From the NCBI RefSeq assembly GCF_025837155.1, contig NZ_CP107549.1, positions 1,116,001 through 1,180,000 on the forward strand: a DNA stretch of 64,000 nucleotides, written 5' to 3'. The notes under the pieces were generated by a model. That model did no database searches. It had not been told where the DNA came from and worked only from the letters and a program-made list of their open reading frames with translations. Shown here piece by piece: positions 1-8,306 of the stretch; positions within the stretch are counted from its first letter, which is position 1; each line of letters opens with the position of its first letter. Made by a program: the position numbers and the translations under genes. The stretch is from Pseudomonas sp. Z8(2022). GTDB taxonomy: Bacteria > Pseudomonadota > Gammaproteobacteria > Pseudomonadales > Pseudomonadaceae.

Positions 1-309
1 AACAAAGAAATCCCGACTTTCGCACCGGGCGACACCGTTGTCGTGCAAGTGAAAGTGAAGGAAGGCGACCGTCAGCGTCTGCAGGCTTTCGAAGGCGTCG
101 TGATCGCCAAGCGTAACCGCGGCCTGAACAGCGCCTTCACCGTGCGCAAGATCTCCAGCGGTGTTGGCGTCGAGCGTACCTTCCAGACCTACTCGCCGCT
201 GGTCGACAGCCTGAGCGTCAAGCGTCGCGGTGACGTACGCAAAGCCAAGCTGTACTACCTGCGCGACCTGTCCGGCAAAGCCGCGCGCATCAAGGAAAAG
301 CTGTCCTAA
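1..309 (+). CDS. rplS: 50S ribosomal protein L19 (5' truncated by window edge)
   Basis: C-terminal 102 codons of ribosomal protein L19, a large-subunit protein at the interface with the 30S subunit. The frame is open from base 1 ([20 protein letters not shown]). The family signatures are the basic stretch [19 protein letters not shown] and the ending [14 protein letters not shown]19 is usually about 116 residues, so roughly 14 N-terminal codons lie outside the window. In gamma-proteobacteria rplS is normally the last gene of rpsP-rimM-trmD-rplS, and a strong terminator follows here, which fits an operon end. Confidence 0.97.
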   Translation, partial: NKEIPTFAPGDTVVVQVKVKEGDRQRLQAFEGVVIAKRNRGLNSAFTVRKISSGVGVERTFQTYSPLVDSLSVKRRGDVRKAKLYYLRDLSGKAARIKEKLS

Positions 310-326
310 GTTCGGACGCTTCTCTG

Positions 327-354
327 AAAAAAGCAGCCTACGGGCTGCTTTTTT
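327..354 (+). terminator. Rho-independent terminator after rplS
   Basis: A-tract, then a 6-bp stem GCAGCC (333-338) with a TACG loop and GGCTGC (343-348), followed by six T. The flanking A and T runs extend the stem. It lies 18 bases after the rplS stop. Confidence 0.93.
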
Positions 355-423
355 CGTTTCTGGATCCATTGACCGGTGAGTTTCGCTGCTCGCCGGAATA
401 CATCAATTGCGAGTAGTAGTGGC

Positions 424-837
424 ATGAGTCCGAGAGAGCAAGAAATCCAGCGGCGTATCGCGCTGTCGGAAACCCGGGTAACCAAGGCGGTGTTCCCGCC
501 CACCACCAATCACCACAACACCCTGTTCGGCGGCACCGCGCTGGCCTGGATGGACGAGGTGTCTTTCATCGCTGCGACGCGTTTCTGCCGCCTGCCACTG
601 GTGACGGTGTCCAGCGACCGGATCGACTTCAAACATGCGATTCCGGCGGGCTCGATCGTCGAGTTGATCGGTCGGGTGATCAAGGTCGGCAATACCAGTC
701 TCAAGGTAGAGGTCGAGGTATTCGTCGAGGGGTTGTATCAGGAAGGGCGTGAGCGGGCGATCAGCGGCAGTTTCAGCTTCGTTGCCGTCGACGATCAGCA
801 AAGGCCCGTGCCGGTTCTGCCGGGCTTCGCTCAGTAG
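424..837 (+). CDS. acyl-CoA thioesterase, hotdog fold (YciA-like)
   Basis: A 137-residue single-domain hotdog protein that probably hydrolyses acyl-CoA to free acid and CoA in the cytosol. The acyl-CoA hydrolase signature is clear: NHHNTLFGGTALAWMDEVSF (about residues 28-47), where the Asp of MDE is the expected catalytic acid, then VTVSSDRIDFKHAIPAG and a C-terminal FSFVAVD strand. The ATG at 424 fits the usual family N-terminus; an in-frame GTG at 376 would add 16 residues and has no better ribosome-binding site. The gene lies between the rplS terminator and xerD on the same strand. Substrate chain length cannot be read from the sequence. Confidence 0.85.
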   Translation: MSPREQEIQRRIALSETRVTKAVFPPTTNHHNTLFGGTALAWMDEVSFIAATRFCRLPLVTVSSDRIDFKHAIPAGSIVELIGRVIKVGNTSLKVEVEVFVEGLYQEGRERAISGSFSFVAVDDQQRPVPVLPGFAQ

Positions 838-947
838 GCGCCCCGGGACTCAGGCTGGTTTCCTCCCTTCGTATGGAGGTCGGGCGCACTGGTGCGTCGG
901 CCGCCAGCTGTGGAACACTTGCCGCTCGTTCTGTTGAAGGCCAGCCG

Positions 948-1844
948 ATGTCTGCTCTGTCTCATCCCCTTATCGAGCGTTTTCTTGAGGCGCTGTGGCT
1001 GGAAAAGGGGTTGTCCGCCCACACGCAGGCTGCCTATCGCAGTGATCTGGAGCACTTCAATGCCTGGCTCGACGCGCGCGGTCTGGCTCTGCAGCACATC
1101 GGTCGTGATGCCATTCTCGATCATCTAGCCTGGCGTCTCGAGCAGGGGTATCAGGCGCGCTCCACGGCGCGCTTTCTCTCCGGCCTGCGCGGTTTCTACC
1201 GTTTCCTGCTGCGGGAAACGCTGATTGGTGAAGACCCGACGCTGCAGGTCGAGCTGCCGCAGATCGGTCGCCCTTTGCCCAAGTCGTTATCCGAGGCGGA
1301 TGTCGAGGCGCTGCTGCAGGCGCCGGATCTGGATGACCCGATTGGCCTGCGTGATCGCGCCATGCTCGAGGTGCTCTACGCCTGCGGCTTGCGCGTCAGC
1401 GAGCTGGTCGGTCTGACGCTGGAGCAGGTCAATCTGCGCCAGGGAGTGTTGCGGGTGTTCGGCAAGGGCAGCAAGGAGCGCCTGGTGCCTTTGGGTGAGG
1501 AGGCTATCGCCTGGATCGAGCGCTACATGCGTGAGGCCCGCCCGTTGTTGCTGGGCGGCAAACCCAGCGACGTGCTGTTTCCCAGCCTGCGCGGTGAGCA
1601 GATGACCCGGCAGACCTTCTGGCACCGCATCAAGCACCAGGCGCAGGTTGCCGGTATCAGCAAGACGCTGTCACCACATACGTTGCGCCATGCCTTTGCC
1701 ACTCATCTGCTCAATCACGGCGCCGACCTGCGTGTGGTGCAGATGCTGCTGGGGCACAGCGATTTGTCCACAACGCAGATCTACACCCATATCGCACGCG
1801 CCCGGCTGCAGGAGTTGCATGCCAGGCACCACCCGCGAGGCTGA
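948..1844 (+). CDS. xerD: site-specific tyrosine recombinase XerD
   Basis: A 298-residue tyrosine recombinase, the standard XerD length. With XerC it resolves chromosome dimers at dif under FtsK control. The N-terminal SAM-like core-binding domain covers about residues 1-105. The catalytic domain carries the expected residues: Arg in ACGLRVSELVG, Lys in GKGSKERLVP, His-x-x-Arg in HTLRHAFATHLL, and the last His and nucleophile Tyr in LGHSDLSTTQIYTH. The ATG at 948 gives the conserved XerD N-terminus; an upstream in-frame start at 873 would add 25 atypical residues. dsbC follows, the same order as in E. coli xerD-dsbC-recJ, which supports XerD rather than XerC. Confidence 0.95.
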   Translation: MSALSHPLIERFLEALWLEKGLSAHTQAAYRSDLEHFNAWLDARGLALQHIGRDAILDHLAWRLEQGYQARSTARFLSGLRGFYRFLLRETLIGEDPTLQVELPQIGRPLPKSLSEADVEALLQAPDLDDPIGLRDRAMLEVLYACGLRVSELVGLTLEQVNLRQGVLRVFGKGSKERLVPLGEEAIAWIERYMREARPLLLGGKPSDVLFPSLRGEQMTRQTFWHRIKHQAQVAGISKTLSPHTLRHAFATHLLNHGADLRVVQMLLGHSDLSTTQIYTHIARARLQELHARHHPRG

Positions 1845-1936
1845 GAGCGCCGCCCGGTCGCTGAAGCACTGTCTGTCAGGCCATCTGTGGTAGGCTGTGC
1901 GGATATTTGTGTGACCGTCCATCGACAGGAGTATTC

Positions 1937-2665
1937 ATGTCCCTGAGTCGTATTTCCCTTGCGCTGGCACTCGTGCTGGGCAGTGGCGTTACCCTGGCCG
2001 ACGACCCCGATCAGGCGATTCGCCAGACTCTGAAGTCGCTCGACGCCAGCCTGCCGATCGAGGCCATCGCCGAAAGTCCGATGAGCGGTATTTATCAGGT
2101 GCAACTGGAAGGCGGTCGTCAGCTCTATACCAGCGCCGATGGTCAGTTCCTGATTCAGGGCTATCTGTTTCAGGTCAAGGATGGCAAGGCCGTCAACCTG
2201 ACCGAGATCGAAGAAAGCCGTGCCGTGGCCAAGCAGATCAACGCCATCCCGGCCAAGGAAATGGTGGTATTCGCGCCGAAGGCGCCGAAGACCCATATCA
2301 CCGTGTTCACCGACACCGACTGTGGCTACTGCCAGAAGCTGCACAGCGAAGTGCCCGAGCTCAATCGTCTGGGCGTCGAAGTGCGTTATGTCGCCTTTCC
2401 GCGTCAGGGGCTGAACAGCCCGGCGGCCAAGGAGCTGGTCAGCGTCTGGTGCGCCAAGGATCAGCAGGAAGCGATGAACCGCGCCAAGACCCGCCAGAGC
2501 GTCGCCGAGGCAACCTGTGACAATCCGGTGGCCAAGCAGTACCAGCTTGGTCAGATGATCGGGGTCAACGGCACGCCGGCCATCGTTCTGGCCAACGGCA
2601 AGATGATTCCGGGTTACCAGCCAGCGCCGCAGCTGGCCAAGATTGCGCTGGAGTCTAACGACTGA
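1937..2665 (+). CDS. dsbC: periplasmic thiol:disulfide isomerase DsbC
   Basis: A 242-residue periplasmic disulfide isomerase. A typical signal peptide occupies residues 1-21 or so (ending GVTLA before DDPDQ). An N-terminal dimerisation region follows, then a thioredoxin fold with active site CGYC in TDTDCGYCQKLH and the cis-Pro loop GVNGTPAIV. A second Cys pair (VSWC ... ATC) matches the structural disulfide of the family. The ATG at 1937 is preceded by a CAGGAG ribosome-binding site; the upstream GTG at 1907 would place ten residues before the signal peptide. DsbC is kept reduced by DsbD, which is not in the window. Confidence 0.95.
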   Translation: MSLSRISLALALVLGSGVTLADDPDQAIRQTLKSLDASLPIEAIAESPMSGIYQVQLEGGRQLYTSADGQFLIQGYLFQVKDGKAVNLTEIEESRAVAKQINAIPAKEMVVFAPKAPKTHITVFTDTDCGYCQKLHSEVPELNRLGVEVRYVAFPRQGLNSPAAKELVSVWCAKDQQEAMNRAKTRQSVAEATCDNPVAKQYQLGQMIGVNGTPAIVLANGKMIPGYQPAPQLAKIALESND

Positions 2666-2685
2666 CGGTGGATTGACTAACAAAC

Positions 2686-2741
2686 AGCCGCTTCGTAAGG
2701 TGCGGCTCTTTATCTGCGGCCGGGGCATGCTCCGGCCGTTT
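2686..2741 (+). terminator. Tandem hairpins after dsbC
   Basis: Two stems lie in the 102-base dsbC-hom gap: AGCCGC (2686-2691) with GCGGCT (2702-2707), followed by CTTTAT, then CGGCCGG (2717-2723) with CCGGCCG (2732-2738), followed by TTT. T-tracts are short, so termination may be partial. Confidence 0.5.
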
Positions 2742-2767
2742 CGTGCAGTGCTGATGGGGAATTGAGT

Positions 2768-4072
2768 GTGAAGCCGGTCAAAGTGGGCATCTGTGGTTTG
2801 GGCACCGTCGGTGGCGGTACTTTGAATGTACTCAAACGCAATGCCGAGGAGATTACTCGGCGCGCCGGTCGCGGCATCGAGATTGCCCAGATTGCCATTC
2901 GTTCGCCCAAGCCTCAGTACGACACCACCGGCATTGCCATGACCAGCGATGTCTTCGAACTGGTCAACAACCCCGAGATCGACATCGTCATCGAGCTGAT
3001 CGGCGGCTACACCCTGGCCAAGGAACTGGTACTCAAGGCCATCGACAACGGCAAGCACGTGGTTACCGCCAACAAGGCGCTGATCGCCGTGCATGGCAAC
3101 GAGATCTTCGCCCGTGCCCGCGAGAAGGGCGTGATCGTCGCCTTCGAAGCGGCGGTTGCCGGCGGCATCCCGGTCATCAAGGCGATCCGCGAAGGTCTGG
3201 CGGCCAACCGCATCAACTGGCTGGCCGGCATCATCAACGGCACCGGCAACTTCATCCTCAGCGAGATGCGCGAGAAGGGCCGGGCCTTCGGGGACGTGCT
3301 CAAGGAAGCCCAGGCACTTGGCTACGCCGAAGCCGATCCGACCTTCGATGTCGAAGGTATCGACGCCGCCCACAAGCTGACCATCCTGGCATCCATCGCC
3401 TTCGGCATCCCGCTGCAGTTCGACAAGGCCTACACCGAAGGCATCACCCAGCTGACCACCGCCGATGTGAACTACGCCGAGGCGCTGGGTTATCGCATCA
3501 AGCACTTGGGCGTTGCCCGTCGTACCGAAGCCGGTATCGAGCTGCGCGTACACCCGACGCTGATTCCGTCCGACCGCCTGATCGCCAACGTCAATGGCGT
3601 GATGAACGCGGTAATGGTCAATGGCGACGCCGTTGGCAGCACCCTCTACTACGGCGCCGGTGCCGGCATGGAGCCGACCGCCTCGGCGGTGGTGGCCGAC
3701 CTGGTGGACGTGGTGCGTGCACTGACCACCGACCCGACCAATCGCGTGCCGCACCTGGCCTTCCAGCCGGATTCGCTGTCCGATCACCCGATCCTGCCGA
3801 TCGAGCAGTGCGAGAGCGCCTACTATCTGCGTATCCAGGCCAAGGATCACCCTGGCGTGCTGGCGCAGGTGGCGAGCATCCTCTCCGAGCGCGGCATCAA
3901 CATCGAGTCGATCATGCAGAAGGAAGCCGAGGAGCAGGACGGTCTGGTGCCGATGATCCTGGTGACTCACCGCGTGGTCGAGGCGCGTATCATCGAGGCC
4001 ATTGCCGCCATGGAAGCGCTGGATGGCGTCACCTCGCCGGTGATCCGCCTGCGTGTCGAGCAGCTCAACTAA
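2768..4072 (+). CDS. hom: homoserine dehydrogenase
   Basis: A 434-residue NAD(P)-dependent homoserine dehydrogenase. It reduces aspartate semialdehyde to homoserine, the branch point to threonine, methionine and isoleucine. The Rossmann motif is GICGLGTVGGGTLNVL at the N-terminus. The catalytic domain contains GIINGTGNFILSEM and EADPTFDVEGIDAAHKL. A C-terminal ACT domain (HPGVLAQVASILSERGINIE) is the usual allosteric threonine sensor. It is the monofunctional form, not fused to aspartokinase. The GTG at 2768 has a GGGGA ribosome-binding site and gives the pseudomonad length; the TTG at 2762 is less likely. thrC follows 57 bases downstream. Confidence 0.95.
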   Translation: MKPVKVGICGLGTVGGGTLNVLKRNAEEITRRAGRGIEIAQIAIRSPKPQYDTTGIAMTSDVFELVNNPEIDIVIELIGGYTLAKELVLKAIDNGKHVVTANKALIAVHGNEIFARAREKGVIVAFEAAVAGGIPVIKAIREGLAANRINWLAGIINGTGNFILSEMREKGRAFGDVLKEAQALGYAEADPTFDVEGIDAAHKLTILASIAFGIPLQFDKAYTEGITQLTTADVNYAEALGYRIKHLGVARRTEAGIELRVHPTLIPSDRLIANVNGVMNAVMVNGDAVGSTLYYGAGAGMEPTASAVVADLVDVVRALTTDPTNRVPHLAFQPDSLSDHPILPIEQCESAYYLRIQAKDHPGVLAQVASILSERGINIESIMQKEAEEQDGLVPMILVTHRVVEARIIEAIAAMEALDGVTSPVIRLRVEQLN

Positions 4073-4083
4073 TCCCGTGTCCA

Positions 4084-4105
4084 CCCGCAGGCTCCTGCCT
4101 GTGGG
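4084..4105 (+). other. hom-thrC intercistronic hairpin
   Basis: CCCGCAGGC (4084-4092), TCCT loop, GCCTGTGGG (4097-4105), with one G-T wobble. No T-tract follows, so it more likely affects mRNA stability or processing between hom and thrC than termination. Confidence 0.45.
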
Positions 4106-4129
4106 GGCAGCAGAACGAAGGTTTATCCC

Positions 4130-5539
4130 ATGCGCTATATCAGTACCCGCGGCCAGGCGCCGGCCCTGAATTTCGAAGACGTACTGCTGGCTGGTCTGGC
4201 CAGTGATGGCGGCCTCTACGTGCCGGAGAATCTGCCGCGCTTTACCGTCGAGGAGATCGCCTCCTGGGCGGGGCTGCCCTATCACGAGCTGGCCTTCCGG
4301 GTGATGCGACCGTTCGTCGCCGGCAGCATTCCCGACGCCGACTTCAAGAAGATCCTAGAGGACACCTACGGGGTATTCGCCCACAACGCCGTGGCCCCGC
4401 TACGTCAGCTCAACGGCAACGAATGGGTGCTGGAGCTGTTCCACGGCCCGACCCTGGCATTCAAGGACTTCGCCCTGCAGCTGCTCGGCCGTCTGCTCGA
4501 TCACGTGCTGGCCAAGCGCGGCGAGCGTGTGGTGATCATGGGGGCGACTTCCGGTGACACCGGCTCGGCGGCCATCGAAGGCTGCAAGGCCTGCGACAAC
4601 GTCGACATCTTCATCATGCACCCGCACAACCGCGTGTCCGAGGTGCAGCGCCGGCAGATGACCACCATTCTCGGCGACAACATCCACAACATCGCCATCG
4701 AGGGCAACTTCGACGACTGCCAGGAGATGGTCAAGGCCAGCTTTGCTGATCAGGGCTTCCTCAAGGGCACTCGCCTGGTGGCGGTCAACTCGATCAACTG
4801 GGCGCGGATCATGGCCCAGATCGTCTACTACTTCCACGCCGCCCTGCAGCTGGGCGCGCCGGCGCGTTCGATAGCCTTCTCGGTTCCGACCGGCAACTTC
4901 GGCGACATCTTCGCCGGCTACCTGGCGCGCAACATGGGCCTGCCGGTCAGCCAACTGATCGTCGCCACCAACCGTAACGACATCCTGCACCGCTTCATGA
5001 GCGGCAACCAGTACGTCAAGGAAACCCTACACCCGACGCTGTCGCCGTCCATGGACATCATGGTGTCCTCGAACTTCGAGCGCCTGCTGTTCGACCTGCA
5101 CGGCCGCAACGGCGCCGCCATCGCCGGTCTGATGGATACGTTCAAGCAGGGCGGCGGCTTCAGCGTCGAGGAAGACCGCTGGACCGAAGCGCGCAAGCTG
5201 TTCGATTCGCTGGCGGTGAACGACGAGCAGACCTGCGAGACCATCGCCGAGGTGTACAAGGAGTGCGGCGAACTGCTCGACCCGCACACCGCCATTGGCG
5301 TACGCGCTGCCCGCGAATGCCGCCGTAGCCTGGCCACGCCGATGGTCGTACTCGGCACCGCGCATCCGGTCAAGTTCCCGGAGGCGGTGGAGAAGGCCGG
5401 CATCGACGCGGTACCGGCACTGCCGCCGCACCTGAGTGATCTGTTCCGGCGCGAGGAGCGTTGCACCGTGCTGGCCAACGATCTGACGGTCGTGCAGCAG
5501 TTCGTTGCCGCTCACGGCAATCGCGGCAAGCCGCTCTAA
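4130..5539 (+). CDS. thrC: threonine synthase
   Basis: A 469-residue PLP-dependent threonine synthase that converts O-phospho-homoserine to threonine. The N-terminus MRYISTRGQAPALNFEDVLL is the long-form (E. coli/Pseudomonas) type. The PLP lysine is in FHGPTLAFKDFALQLLG, and the phosphate-binding loop is GATSGDTGSAAIEG. The ATG follows an AACGAAGG ribosome-binding site. It forms a two-gene threonine operon with hom. The terminator after it also overlaps the 3' end of the convergent GMC oxidoreductase gene. Confidence 0.95.
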   Translation: MRYISTRGQAPALNFEDVLLAGLASDGGLYVPENLPRFTVEEIASWAGLPYHELAFRVMRPFVAGSIPDADFKKILEDTYGVFAHNAVAPLRQLNGNEWVLELFHGPTLAFKDFALQLLGRLLDHVLAKRGERVVIMGATSGDTGSAAIEGCKACDNVDIFIMHPHNRVSEVQRRQMTTILGDNIHNIAIEGNFDDCQEMVKASFADQGFLKGTRLVAVNSINWARIMAQIVYYFHAALQLGAPARSIAFSVPTGNFGDIFAGYLARNMGLPVSQLIVATNRNDILHRFMSGNQYVKETLHPTLSPSMDIMVSSNFERLLFDLHGRNGAAIAGLMDTFKQGGGFSVEEDRWTEARKLFDSLAVNDEQTCETIAEVYKECGELLDPHTAIGVRAARECRRSLATPMVVLGTAHPVKFPEAVEKAGIDAVPALPPHLSDLFRREERCTVLANDLTVVQQFVAAHGNRGKPL

Positions 5540-5555
5540 GCGCAAAGCCCTGAAG

Positions 5556-5585
5556 AAAAAGCCGGCCTCTCAGGCCGGCTTTTTT
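5556..5585. terminator. Bidirectional terminator between thrC and the GMC oxidoreductase
   Basis: AAAAA, then GCCGGCC (5561-5567), loop, GGCCGGC (5573-5579) and TTTTTT. It reads as an intrinsic terminator on both strands. The last codons and stop of the minus-strand oxidoreductase gene (5570-5572) lie inside the stem. Confidence 0.92.
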
Positions 5586-7162
5586 ATGCGTGCTACGAAG
5601 CGCTCGGCGAAGCGTTCGGCCAGGGCGGTGATGGTCAGGCTGGGATTGACGCCGACGTTGGCCGGGATGGCGCTGGCGTCGACCACATACAGGCCGGGGT
5701 GGCCGAATACCTGATGATCGACATCGATCACCCCGTCGGCGGGCGTTGCCGCCATGACTGCCCCGCCCAGCGGGTGAGCGGTGACCGACAGGTTGCCGAG
5801 GCTTTCCGGCAAAACGTTCATGGCGATGCCGTTGCTGACCTTGGCAAAGGCGCGGGCGGCGGCGTTGGCCTGCGGCAGGTAGGACGGTGCGCGCCGGCCG
5901 ACGCTGACCGCCGACTGCAGGCTTTGGCGGCCGCCACGCAGCCAGTTGCGGGCGAAGGTCAGGCGCAACTGGTTGTCGGCCTGCTGCATCACCGTCAGTA
6001 CCGAGACGCGCCGGTGCCAGTGGCGGGTGCGCCAGGCCAGGCTGCTGCCGAGCGGATGGCGCAGGATATGGCCGAGCACACGCAGGGCGCGGCTCAGCGG
6101 GCGGCTGCCGTCGATCAGCGGGCCCATGTAGAAGCGCATGAAGGCGTAACTGGCAGGAAAGCGGTTCTGCGTGATGTGGGTGCGCGGATCCGTATGGAAG
6201 TGGCTGGAAATCGTCGTGCCGTCGGTCAGGTCGATGTCCGGATCATGGCTGAGGATGCTGACGATGGCTTCGCTGTTGGTGCGCACATGTTCGCCCAGAG
6301 CGCGGGAGACGGCGGGCAGGGTGCGGAAGCGGTCGCGGGAATTGAAAAGGATTTCCAGGGTGCCGATCACGCCGGCGCTGAGGATGACCCGACGTGCGCT
6401 CAGTGGCGCCTGCGGCTGCTTCTGCCAGGGATGCCGGCGATGCAGGCGGTAGCCGCCGGCCCAGGGCTCGATATGGCTGACCCGGGTTTCGGCCAGCACC
6501 TCGGCGCCGGCCTGCCTGGCCAGGTGCAGGTAGTTGGTCTGCAGGCTGTTCTTCGCTCCGTGCGGGCAGCCGGTGATGCACTGGCCGCAGCGCGTGCAGC
6601 CGCTGCGCAGTGGCCCCCGGCCGTTGAAGAACGGGTCGTGCGGTGGCAGCGCCGGGTCGCCGAAATAGATGCCCTGCGGCACGCTGGAATAACTGTCGGC
6701 TGCGCCAAGGTGGGCAGCGGTCTGTTCCAGCCAGTGATCCTGCAGGCTGCGGTAGGGGTTCTCGGCGAGTCCCAGCATCTGCTCTGCGCGGGTGTAGTGG
6801 GGCGCCAGTTCGGTCTGCCAGTCCGGGCTCAGGTGGGCCCAGGCGTGATCCTGGTAGAAGGTCGCGCCGGGCTTGAGCAGTACGGCGGCATAGACCAGGC
6901 TGCCGCCACCGACGCCGATGCCGCGCACCACGCCGACGTGGCGGAACACGTCCTGTGCCAGCGGGCCGGTGAGTTTCAGCGAAGGTGCCCAGAGCAGGTG
7001 GCGGGTGGACTGGCCGCTGCGGGCGAAGTCCTTCGGCTGGTAATCCCGGCCCTGTTCGAGTACTGCCACCCTGAGCCCGGCCTCGCTCAGGCGCAGTGCG
7101 CTGACGCTGCCGCCAAAGCCGGAGCCGACAATGATCACGTCGTAATCAAACACCTGGCTCAT
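5570..7162 (-). CDS. GMC-family FAD oxidoreductase, cholesterol-oxidase (ChoD)-like
   Basis: A 530-residue flavoprotein of the glucose-methanol-choline superfamily. The FAD Rossmann motif is VIIVGSGFGGSVSALRLSEAG near the N-terminus. The C-terminal flavin and active-site region includes TAHPLGGAVMA and VDASAIPANVGVNPSLTI. The middle carries CTRCGQCITGC followed by PHGAKNSL, a C-x2-C-x2-C-x3-C pattern known in ChoD-like proteins and resembling a 4Fe-4S site. Substrate is unknown; sterol or alcohol oxidation would be a guess. The ATG at 7162 is used; an in-frame GTG at 7168 adds two residues. Its start overlaps the end of the upstream minus-strand gene by 17 bases, so the two are probably cotranscribed. 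Confidence 0.82.
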   Translation of the reverse strand: MSQVFDYDVIIVGSGFGGSVSALRLSEAGLRVAVLEQGRDYQPKDFARSGQSTRHLLWAPSLKLTGPLAQDVFRHVGVVRGIGVGGGSLVYAAVLLKPGATFYQDHAWAHLSPDWQTELAPHYTRAEQMLGLAENPYRSLQDHWLEQTAAHLGAADSYSSVPQGIYFGDPALPPHDPFFNGRGPLRSGCTRCGQCITGCPHGAKNSLQTNYLHLARQAGAEVLAETRVSHIEPWAGGYRLHRRHPWQKQPQAPLSARRVILSAGVIGTLEILFNSRDRFRTLPAVSRALGEHVRTNSEAIVSILSHDPDIDLTDGTTISSHFHTDPRTHITQNRFPASYAFMRFYMGPLIDGSRPLSRALRVLGHILRHPLGSSLAWRTRHWHRRVSVLTVMQQADNQLRLTFARNWLRGGRQSLQSAVSVGRRAPSYLPQANAAARAFAKVSNGIAMNVLPESLGNLSVTAHPLGGAVMAATPADGVIDVDHQVFGHPGLYVVDASAIPANVGVNPSLTITALAERFAERFVARIKKPA

Positions 7163-7616
7163 GGTCACGGCTCAGCAGAAAGGGGAAGGCCAGGCGATTG
7201 AGCAGCGGCAGCTCGATGACGGTCATGCCCAGCAGGGTGTCGTCGTCGAGCTGGCGCAGCTCGTCACGCAACCAACGCCAGGGAATCGGGCCGGTGCTGC
7301 CGTAGCTCAGGTCTACCCCGGGTTTACCGTCGACCAGTGACGGCCGCTCGTTGCTGTGCATGGTGAATTTCTCCACCAGCTGTTCGCGGCGGCGCAGCAC
7401 GTTGGTGGCGGTGAACGGGTCGATGAAACGCTTGCCCTGCCACCCTGGCAGGCCGCCCAGTGCGACGCTCGGTCCGGCGCCGAAACGTAGCCAGGCCGGG
7501 CCGATGAAGCGAGCGCGGTAGAACCCCTTGCGTGCTGTGGTGGGGGCGGGTGGTAACTCGCTGAAGACCTGGCGTAGTGTTTTCAGGGATGTGTAATCAA
7601 GCTTCGCTTGGGGCAT
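7146..7616 (-). CDS. conserved hypothetical protein, partner of the GMC oxidoreductase
   Basis: A 156-residue protein with no signal peptide or clear membrane segment; I do not recognise a family. It has aromatic and Arg-rich patches (KGFYRARFIGPAWLRFGAGP, IPWRWLRDELRQLDDD) and ends in LLNRLAFPFLLSRDHEPGV. Its stop lies 17 bases inside the start region of the GMC oxidoreductase, so translation is probably coupled. This suggests an accessory or small subunit, which is inference from position only. Confidence 0.7.
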   Translation of the reverse strand: MPQAKLDYTSLKTLRQVFSELPPAPTTARKGFYRARFIGPAWLRFGAGPSVALGGLPGWQGKRFIDPFTATNVLRRREQLVEKFTMHSNERPSLVDGKPGVDLSYGSTGPIPWRWLRDELRQLDDDTLLGMTVIELPLLNRLAFPFLLSRDHEPGV

Positions 7617-7767
7617 CGGCGGGCATCCTGCACGGTGGCCGGTTTGGCTGTGATCAGCATGCCGAGCGAACGGGGCGTCGCCTAGCGCCTTGGCATGATC
7701 ACCCTGCTAAATGGCTCCATGGCTGCGCAGTTCGCTGATCTGTCGGGCTTGGCGGTGCTCGCCTGTC

Positions 7768-8019
7768 TCAGGCTGCGGCGACCAGCGCCACCAGCGCCAT
7801 CGTGATGATCAGCATCAGCCATATCAGAGCATTCATGCGGCTGGCGCGGATGGCCCCGGCACCGCGCAGAAACCTCGGTGGGTCGCTTTCCAGGTACTTG
7901 TCGATGCGGCGTTCGGCCTCCTGTTGGTCGGCTGCCAGGTATTCGCTCAGCAGGTCGATGGCTGCCTGGCGTTGGCCGGCATGCAGAAGGTGGCGGACTG
8001 CGGGTGGAAGTTCGTTCAT
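7768..8019 (-). CDS. small hypothetical membrane-anchored protein
   Basis: An 83-residue protein starting MNELPPAVRHLLHAGQRQAA. The N-terminal two-thirds looks helical (AAIDLLSEYLAADQQEAERR), and the C-terminus is a single hydrophobic segment (ALIWLMLIITMALVALVAAA) that would anchor it with the N-terminus in the cytoplasm. The frame is open further upstream to 8124, but the extra residues are Arg/Thr-rich and unlike a start region. The gene stands alone between the GMC pair and the divergent stress cluster. Function unknown. Confidence 0.6.
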   Translation of the reverse strand: MNELPPAVRHLLHAGQRQAAIDLLSEYLAADQQEAERRIDKYLESDPPRFLRGAGAIRASRMNALIWLMLIITMALVALVAAA

Positions 8020-8256
8020 GGCGCTGCCTGTCTCGGGGTGGCGGGTTGGGGTCATAACTGCGACCCGGTTAGCGCTTTTTCTTGTGCGCGTCGCAAGCGT
8101 CTGCGGTTTAATTCGACACCTCACGAATGGAAGTGTTTGCTCTAATCATGGATGAGCCCGAGTGCCTGCCTCTTTTCCCTCCTTTCTCTCTTCTCTTCGG
8201 CTTTTTGCGCCGCGGATGACCTCTTCGCGCTGATCTGACGAACGGCATCACATTTA

Positions 8257-8288
8257 TCACATGTAATTACTTTACGACTTACATGTGA
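8257..8288 (+). promoter_or_regulatory. Perfect 10-bp inverted repeat upstream of the PspA/flotillin cluster
   Basis: TCACATGTAA (8257-8266), 12-base spacer, TTACATGTGA (8279-8288). The right arm ends 18 bases before the ATG at 8307. Weak sigma-70-like hexamers (TTTACG 8271-8276, 17 bases, TAGGCT 8294-8299) would put the -35 inside the repeat, so a bound protein could block transcription. The binding protein is unknown; the first gene product is a candidate. Confidence 0.6.
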
Positions 8289-8306
8289 GGGTCTAGGCTG
8301 CGATTC

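Noticed and set aside
1781..4285. 834-codon open frame antisense to dsbC, hom and thrC
   Set aside because: Spans three real genes on the other strand and has no recognisable domain.
5699..7201. 500-codon plus-strand frame across the GMC oxidoreductase
   Set aside because: The minus strand encodes an intact FAD protein; this frame has only shadow-type sequence.
8060..8090. Possible sigma-54 promoter upstream of the PspA cluster
   Set aside because: GG and GC have the right 10-base spacing, but flanking bases match poorly and no pspF-like activator is adjacent.
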